Source of the DNA: Knufia peltigerae
Taxonomy: Eukaryota > Ascomycota > Eurotiomycetes > Chaetothyriales > Trichomeriaceae
Direction of reading: 5' to 3'
Assembly (NCBI GenBank): GCA_030247855.1
Contig: JAPDRN010000003.1
Location: forward strand, 248,001 to 312,000
DNA: 64,000 nt
Position 1 is the first letter of the stretch. The number at the start of each line of letters is the position of its first letter. Positions 57,545 to 64,000 of this stretch are shown one piece after another. Under the pieces are notes generated by a model. The model was given only the letters and a program-made list of their open reading frames with translations. It made no database searches and was not told the origin of the DNA. Both the position numbers and the translations under genes were made by a program.

Positions 57545-58081
57545 CCATAAATACCTTGGTGAAAGGCGTCGCAGTTGTATGGCCAGTGTCGTAGAAAGGA
57601 TCAGGTACGCTATTGACCCGCAGTATCGACTGAAGACGAATTACGCTTCAAGCAATGACTCCCTCGTAATGGGATGGTCGATGTGGGGGCCTCTGATTCG
57701 AAGGGAGCCGAATTGTCCCACATACCCCGGTCTCCTCTCCATTCTTTCTCTTCCCCGGCTTCTTATGACAATGGGGGAGGAAATCACCGACGACTCTGGG
57801 GGCAATTGATCAAAGCTAGCCAACCTGGAGTTTCTAGACTCGGTCATTTATCTGTGAACCGTTCCCTAGCATCTCGGTACATCTGGCCAAATTCTAGATG
57901 ACCGGCTAACTCGACCCAGGGGTAAGCGAGGTGGGGGCCTTTCAGTGGATACGCTGCTGGCCAGCACGTCTTGCATTTTGCTATAAGGCAGTCATGAGAC
58001 ACGTTGATACGTGAATCACATCACCGCACGTATCACGAAGATCTTACCTACTACCCTTTGTCGATCTAGGATCCTGACTGC
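57545..58081. promoter_or_regulatory. Bidirectional promoter of P450 1 and efflux pump
   Basis: The head-to-head gap holds two GTGGGGGCCT boxes (57683-57692 and 57931-57940) and a 9-bp inverted repeat close to the pump start. Confidence 0.55.
58005..58035. promoter_or_regulatory. Inverted repeat TGATACGTG / CACGTATCA
   Basis: Two perfect 9-bp arms (58005-58013 and 58027-58035) are separated by 13 bp and end 46 bp before the pump start codon. This is a possible dimer operator or a leader hairpin. Confidence 0.5.
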
Positions 58082-60189
58082 ATGATGGATATCGAAACTA
58101 AGCATACCACCGGCGACATGATCGAGGTATCACCCGAAAAGGCGCAGCACGATGACGATGTACCGCTCGATTTCATCGACCCTCATCGTGCTGCTCTGGA
58201 AATGAATCCAGAGCACTCTCAGAAGTTGACGTTGTCGACTATCCTTGCTGTGGTGGTAAGCCAGTCGATTACCGGTTGCGGAACTGCAAAACGAGATATG
58301 GTACCTAACTTCACTCCCGCTAGTCACTGGCACTATCGTATATCAGTCCAATCTCTTGCGGCTTCGCCTTGTCTACGGGTATCCTGGTAGCAATAGGAAC
58401 GGACCTGGGAGATGCCACCAGAATCACCTGGCTGGTAGGTGGATGGGCTATCGCTTCGTCCGTTTCGTTTTCCATGGCGGGTGGATTGTCCGATGTGTTT
58501 GGGCGACGGTGGACTATCGTCTCTGGCCAGATTTTTTGTATCGCTGGCTCGGTGAGTTTCACAAGTGACAGCCGATCAGAACCTCACTGACGAGTCTACA
58601 AGATTGTGTGTGCCACGGCAAAGACTGTAAATACAATCATCATTGGATCAACCTTTCTGGGTTTTGGCTGTGGCATCATCTTTGTCAGTTATGCTGGCAT
58701 ATCGGAGCTCTTACCAAATAAGTGGCGGTAGGTTTGCACCGAGCATATTTGATATTGTACCATCACTGACTCATAGACAAAGTGGTACCGGCCTGGCTCT
58801 CACTGAATACGCCATCAATGTGCCGTGGGGTGTAGCGAACGTCCTCATCGCGACCGAACTAAATCTACATACCAAACTCGGATGGCGATGGTGCTACTAT
58901 CTCGGCTTGATCTTTGCTGTCATCAGTTTGGCTGGAACTCTCTTGTTTTACTGGCCACCGGCGCGACCACAGCATGATCATGACAAAACCCGATGGCAGG
59001 AAGTGAAAGAGCTTGACTTCATCGGTCTTTTTCTCTACACCTCTGGCTTAGTGACGATGCTCATTGGTTTGACTTGGGCAGGTCAAGCTGGGCATCAGTG
59101 GCGAAGCGTCTCTGTCATTGCTCCCATCATCATTGGATTTCTGGGACTGGTCGCATGCTTCCTCTACGACTTTACCATTGCGAAGAAGCCTCTATTTCCC
59201 CTCGAGGTTTTCAAGAGGATGCGTGACTTTACTGTACTACTGGGTATCGTGTTTGTTGCAGGTGAGTCGACATCTTGTCTAGGTCTTCTGACCCGATGTT
59301 CAGAGTGCTGATGAATCCTCCAGGTGTCATATTCTATTCTATGTCCGCGCTACTTCCACAAGGCTCCTTGTACATCTTCACCAGTGATCCTATTCAGATT
59401 GGCTATATCGCCTTGCCAAATGGCTTTCTTCAGGTCAGTCTTAGCCAATTCAAGACTCTCATCGACGCGCAAAGCTAATTAGTGTTATAGCTCTTTTTCG
59501 GAGCTGTTGCCACGAGCTTTATGGGCAAGATCAAACATCTCAAAGCCCAGATCATCGTGGCTCTGGTGATTCAGACCGTTTTTACAGCTTGCCTTGCCGC
59601 GGCCATTCCGCAGAACAAGACCGCTTGGTCTGCTCTTCAAGCGTTCTCAGTGGGACCCTTTGCACTCGTCGTGCTGGCCTGCTATGTCATCGCAGGATTG
59701 AACATCTCTTTGAGGTATCTTGGCCTGGCCACCGGTCTGATTGGCACCTTTAGGAGTTTAGGTGGAAGTGTTGGCAATGCAATCTTCAATGCCATCATTC
59801 AAGGTGTGGTCGGGAACGATCTCGGCCCGAGGGTTGCCTCTGCTGCGATTGGGGCCGGCTTCAATTCGACAGACGGTCTTGAACTACTCATCCCAGCGAC
59901 GATGAGCACAATTGTCGGCGTTCCCGATGCGTTCGCCAAAGTTCCTGGAATCACCCCTTCGATCGAAGCTGCCGCAGTTACTGCTGCCAGACAGGTCTAT
60001 GCTAAAGCTTTCCAGATGGTCTTCTACGCCACAATACCTTTTGGAATTATCGCTTTAGTATTTGCGTGCTTCATCCGGGACCCTTCAATGTATCTCACCA
60101 ACCACACAGCCGTCCACATGGAGAGGGAAGGCATATTTGGAAGGGACGAGGTAGCTGCCACAGAGCACAAGAGCAAGCCACAGGCATAG
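58082..60189 (+). CDS. TRI12-like major facilitator efflux pump
   Basis: Six exons, 58082-58255, 58324-58551, 58603-58727, 58777-59261, 59324-59433 and 59491-60189, give 606 residues, the size of 14-helix TRI12-type transporters. The acidic N-terminal tail is followed by SLALSYISPISCGFA (TM1), DVFGRRW in the first loop, and later WPPARP...ELDFIGLFLY, typical of the trichothecene/siderophore pump group. It should export a small molecule at the plasma membrane. The pump is flanked by two P450s, so export of an oxidised product or xenobiotic is likely. The acceptor of exon 4 (58777) is the least certain junction. Confidence 0.87.
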
Positions 60190-61034
60190 GATGGATTAGG
60201 TTGAGCACCGACACCTAGCACTGGGAGGTGAGTCGGAGTCAAGGTAGATCAAATTCTACATCTATCTACAATGCCAGATCGCACTTTCAACTTTGTCTTT
60301 TTGGCTCATACTGTGGTGTTCCTTTTCACTGAATACTCACTGCGCTCCCCAAAAAGTAATCTTTCGACTACGTACCATAAGTATCAATCATATGTACATT
60401 GGGCAATACGGGACTGTATCCAGTGACAATCTCGACCCATTTCCTGGATGAACAAGTTATCCACGGCTTTTCGTAGGCGGAGCTACTCAACATTTTGAAC
60501 AAGGGCTGGCACGGACCAAACAACAAGTTTGCCTGCTTTCGAAGAGCCCCCCAAGGTCCCCCACATTGAGAAAGAATGCCCGACAAGAACATAAAAACAC
60601 ACCAGTCAACTCTTCAACGTCTGTGGTACCCCACATACGAGATATAACGGTCATGTGGGCAGTGTTATGTGGGGGACCGCCTCCTTTCAATGAACAGGGC
60701 GAAGTGGGAAGTGGGTTCCTTTTCTGCAGGGTTCAAAGTACGAGTATGCAGGCCACATCTCATCAATAGGCGAAGGACAACAACGAGCTGGGGGCCGCCC
60801 AAAGCCCTTCAAGGTCCCCCATGAGGACCCTTCCTGACCAGCATGCCAGACCCAAGCGGGACGCATGATCCACCAAGTTGTTAAAACAAGACCTGAGACG
60901 ACGACCAGAACAGCCAGCGTTAATTAGATTGAGTTGGCTATTCAAAAGATCGAGAGCTTCCCTTTTTGCATTTTTGTACTCGTAACGGAGTCACTACAAA
61001 CCAATCTGGGTGCCTGTTTGTCAAGAAATCAAGA
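60190..61034. promoter_or_regulatory. Upstream region of P450 2 with GGTCCCCCA boxes
   Basis: Holds GGTCCCCCACA at 60555-60565, its exact reverse complement at 60668-60678, GGTCCCCCA at 60813-60821 (the first and third both preceded by CAA), and CCCCAC at 60629-60634. Confidence 0.55.
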
Positions 61035-62765
61035 ATGGATTCAATCACAGCCATTGAAAAAACAGGTCTTTTCAGACACGTCACCGCCGTCCATGTCGCG
61101 CTTCCGCCGGTGCTGCGGACACCACTACTATTCCTCGCTACATCCTTACTTTTGGGTGTGGTTTATGTACTGATCGACTACATCCGGGTTCTGAGAGTCC
61201 GGCGAAAGCTTCCACCGGGGCCTTTTCCATGGCCACTCGTGGGCAACCACTACCAGATCAAACTGCCTCGACCATGGCTTTACATGGCAGAATTGGCCGA
61301 GCAGTACAACAGCTCCATGGTCACCATCTGGCACGGACACAAACCAAACATCATTTGCAACGATATCTGGTCAATCTCTGAGCTTCTCGACAAGAGGGCC
61401 AACATCTATTCTTCTCGGCCGCATATGGTCATGTTGGGGGATTCGAGAAACGCCACACAATACGACCAGGTTTGTTTACCGTACGGCGATCGTTGGAGGT
61501 ACCACCGCCGCCTCACACACAACGCCACAGGATCCCAGGCGGTGCGATCGTACCGAAAGTTTCAGGATTCTGAGATTAGGGTGTTGCTGCGCGACTTGTT
61601 CCTGACGCCGGATCAGTACGTCAAGGCCATCGAACGGTACTCCATCTCCATCGTCTCCTGCATCGGTTTCGGTAGACGTATCGACAAGATGGACGACGGA
61701 GTGGCCAAAGTGGCTCTCAAATTCATGGAGGGCGTAGACCTGGTCATGCCGGGAATGTTCATCATGGAAACCATCCCACTCTTGATCAAACTACCCCGAT
61801 GGATCTACCCGGCTGCGTCCAAGGTTCTCGAGAACGGCAAGAAATTCAATCGTTTCTTTACTTCTTTATCTCGGGAAGCTTCCACCTCTGGGTCAGATTG
61901 CTTTGCCAAAAATCTCTTCAAGGAGAAAGAAGCCAACGGTCTAAAGGAGGAAGAAATTTCTTTTCTCACCGGCAACATGATCGGAGGAGGAGTTGATACC
62001 ACTGCAAGCACCACCCTCACCTTCATTCTCGCCATGTGTGCCTTTCCCGAGGTTCAACGAAAAGCCCAAAAGGCAATCGACGAGGTCGTCGGCGGAGCCG
62101 ATCGCCTACCATCCTGGACCGACGAAGAGAGATTGCCCTATATTCGCGCTTGTGTCGAGGAAGCTTTACGGTGGAGAACGGTGACCATCTTGGGTGGCAT
62201 TCCACATTCGCCGTCGCAGGACGATGAGTACAATGGATACCTGATCCCCAAAGGCACCTGGATCACGGGGAACCTCTGGGCCATACATCGAAACCCCAAC
62301 GAGTTTCCCGACCCGGACGAGTACAAACCCGAGCGTTTTATCGACAAGACTCGACCGTATCCAAACAAAAAGGGTCACAATGCCTTTGGTTGGGGTCGAA
62401 GGCAATGCAGTGGTCAACCACTTGCAGAACAGGGACTGTTCTTGACCTTTGCCCGACTCCTCTGGGCCTTTGACATTCGACCAGGTCTTGACGCGAATGT
62501 AAGTTTTTTTCTGGATTTTCCAAAATTTGTCCTTGTAGAGCGCCCCAAGGCAGTTGTTGACCAGTCACAGGGTAATGACATCCCCGTAGACATCTTCGCA
62601 TATGGAGAGTCCGAAAACATGCGACCAGAGCCATTCAAAGCACGATTCATCCCACGCAGCGAACAACACAAGGAGATGATATTAAAGGAGGCCGCCCAGG
62701 CCCGGGAGTATCTCAAACAATACGACGGAGAGACCGCAATAAGCTTGGAACCACTAGAGGAATAA
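61035..62765 (+). CDS. Cytochrome P450 monooxygenase 2
   Basis: Two exons, 61035-62498 and 62571-62765, give 552 residues. The membrane anchor near 30-50 is followed by the hinge LPPGPFPWPLVGN, the I-helix GGGVDTT (Asp-Thr-Thr with a preceding Val), the K-helix EALRW, and the haem loop FGWGRRQCSG. The 72-bp intron 62499-62570 (GTAAGT...CACAG) has no stop and is a multiple of three. Removing it restores the family order GLD...GNDIPVDIF...ENMRPEPF. A nearer acceptor at 62538 would shift the frame to an early stop. The start at 61035 precedes MDSITAIEK. It is related to P450 1 at the superfamily level but clearly a different subfamily. Confidence 0.87.
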   Translation: MDSITAIEKTGLFRHVTAVHVALPPVLRTPLLFLATSLLLGVVYVLIDYIRVLRVRRKLPPGPFPWPLVGNHYQIKLPRPWLYMAELAEQYNSSMVTIWHGHKPNIICNDIWSISELLDKRANIYSSRPHMVMLGDSRNATQYDQVCLPYGDRWRYHRRLTHNATGSQAVRSYRKFQDSEIRVLLRDLFLTPDQYVKAIERYSISIVSCIGFGRRIDKMDDGVAKVALKFMEGVDLVMPGMFIMETIPLLIKLPRWIYPAASKVLENGKKFNRFFTSLSREASTSGSDCFAKNLFKEKEANGLKEEEISFLTGNMIGGGVDTTASTTLTFILAMCAFPEVQRKAQKAIDEVVGGADRLPSWTDEERLPYIRACVEEALRWRTVTILGGIPHSPSQDDEYNGYLIPKGTWITGNLWAIHRNPNEFPDPDEYKPERFIDKTRPYPNKKGHNAFGWGRRQCSGQPLAEQGLFLTFARLLWAFDIRPGLDANVSFFLDFPKFVLVERPKAVVDQSQGNDIPVDIFAYGESENMRPEPFKARFIPRSEQHKEMILKEAAQAREYLKQYDGETAISLEPLEE

Positions 62766-63241
62766 AGCGTTGGCAAATGAAGATCCCTTTTTCGGTAGAA
62801 ACTCCATGAAATACGTGTAGCTTGTACGGAGTAGCAACAGTAGCATAAGTGAATCTCAGCTGGGCGAGCATTATTTCTCGCCTAGGGAGCAAGTCGTACT
62901 TGATATCATTCTCAAATCCTTGAATTCTTTTTCTTCAAAATCTAATGCAAACCGTAGCCGAACGCCCTTAGCACAGAGTCGCTGCGCTGAACTCGGTTCA
63001 AATGAATACATATCTAAATAGGTCCAGTGCTGGCCCTGGTCAGCCCCACGTTCTCCGCCCTGCGGAGGTTGAACAACGGGGTGATTTTCTTCTGGGTGTT
63101 TCAACATCACGTCTCCACCAATCTCATCGTCTTTAATAAACGACTCAACTCCAAGCAATGAGGCCTAGTTTGATCTGTTGAACCTCACGCGTTGGAATGT
63201 AGTATGGTTTGTTGAAATTGCCTTGAGCATTTGTCCCAGAC
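62766..63241. other. Intergenic, promoter of C2H2 regulator
   Basis: Contains one TACGGAGTA (62825-62833) and one CCCCAC core (63044-63049). No gene was seen. Confidence 0.45.
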
Positions 63242-64000
63242 ATGGGTCGCAAGTCACACGGGCTCGGCAGGAAATGTGCATTTTGCGACCGCCGATTCAC
63301 CAGGAACGAACATCTTCAGCGTCACCAACGGCATCGTAAGATCTACTATTGAACAGTGACGGCCTTTTTGAGAGCTAATGACTGGCTTGATTAGACACGG
63401 GCGAAAAGCCATTCGAGTGCCACCTCTGTCACAAAGCTTATGCGAGAAGGTAAGAGGGAATGCTCTCGAGCGTCAAATCCGGTTTCGAAAAGAAAAACTG
63501 ACTGGGACCTTGCGTTTTACACAGCGACGTCCTTGCCCGCCACGTTCGCAACCACAGTCTAGAAGACAAAGGCGACAACGATGAGACCGACGATCGGGAC
63601 ACGTCCACTCTCGCCACTACTGAACGCTCCACGGAACAACAGGTGTTGTTCTCGAATTACCGGCAGACAATCCCAACAAGTGACCAACCCAGTGTCCCTT
63701 CACTTGCAGATGAGCATGCTGCGGGCATGAGCTCTACAGTTCTCGACAGCAATCCGAATGTGGCCGCCCAAGGTGTCGACACCTCAATGATGGCTTCAAT
63801 GCAGCAGTTCTCAGAACCGGTGCTTACGACCTCATCATTCGATCAGTCTCAAATGACCGCCGGGGCCGGTTTCGATCTGACGATGCCGCCATACGAGTAC
63901 AACGTGAACTTTCCTTCGGTATATGAAGCTCTCGATGTCTGGTTTGCCCCTTTCGGATCTGCGGATCATAACATGCTACCATTCTCTCCCGGCGGAAGAA
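63242..64000 (+). CDS. C2H2 transcription factor, 3' end beyond window
   Basis: Exons 63242-63335, 63395-63449 and 63535 onward; the frame is open at the window edge (at least 205 residues). Two tandem C2H2 fingers near the N-terminus are joined by a TGEKPF linker: CAFCDRRFTRNEHLQRHQRH and CHLCHKAYARRSDVLARH. Introns cut the linker and finger 2. The helix contact residues (-1, 3, 6) are Arg-His-Arg and Arg-Val-Arg, predicting 5'-GNGGGG-3'. After the fingers comes an acidic and Ser/Gln-rich region. Many such fungal proteins continue into a fungal_trans domain. As the last visible gene of the P450/pump group it is a likely pathway regulator. Confidence 0.85.

Noticed and set aside
62499..62538. 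40-bp intron in P450 2 using the TTGTAG acceptor
   Set aside because: Shifts the frame into an early stop; the 72-bp alternative restores the conserved tail.
1..64000. CRISPR arrays, prokaryotic operons, integrated virus
   Set aside because: No spaced direct repeats, phage or viral genes; intron-rich fungal genes throughout.

Overview
The window is nuclear DNA of a filamentous ascomycete (Pezizomycotina). The evidence is the many short GT-AG introns (about 50-110 bp, often with CTAAC/CTAAT branch sites), two Zn(II)2Cys6 regulators, a GPI-anchored ECM33-type wall protein, a TRI12-type efflux pump and fungal P450s. The mix would fit Eurotiomycetes such as Chaetothyriales, but I cannot fix the order from sequence alone. 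I saw no rRNA, tRNA, CRISPR array, intact transposon or virus.

Left accessory part (about 0.5-20.5 kb): a C2H2-like protein; a fungal deaminase-fold protein (OTT_1508 type); a peroxisomal SCP-x-type thiolase; a secreted six-hairpin glycosidase-like protein; a Zn2Cys6 regulator; indoleamine 2,3-dioxygenase; a second Zn2Cys6 regulator; a short-chain dehydrogenase; a CorA-like membrane protein; and an alpha/beta hydrolase. The two regulators flank the dioxygenase. The first lies just upstream on the same strand, and a CGG-N3-CCG triplet and a TATA box lie in the gap between them.

Central housekeeping block (about 21.9-55.2 kb): ECM33, a gene-poor 3-kb stretch, a 3-methyladenine DNA glycosylase, QCR7, a JEN1-type monocarboxylate transporter, a mitochondrial NAD+ carrier, ribonucleotide reductase large subunit, a kelch membrane protein, chorismate synthase, a D-amino acid oxidase, methionine aminopeptidase 2, a mitochondrial J-protein, VDAC, asparagine synthetase and UBC9. 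Several promoters carry the expected sites: ACGCG cores before RNR1 and TGACTCA before ASN1.

Right accessory part (about 55.9-64 kb, open at the right edge): a P450 and a TRI12-like efflux pump share a divergent promoter, followed by a second P450 and a C2H2 transcription factor cut by the window end. The two zinc fingers predict a GNGGGG target. GTGGGG cores occur repeatedly in the non-coding gaps of exactly this group. This self-regulated oxidation-and-export cluster is the best candidate here for an undescribed system. No backbone synthase is visible in the window.

Exon boundaries were placed by hand from splice consensus, reading frame and family resemblance. Gene models with several exons are listed as spans, with exons in the text.
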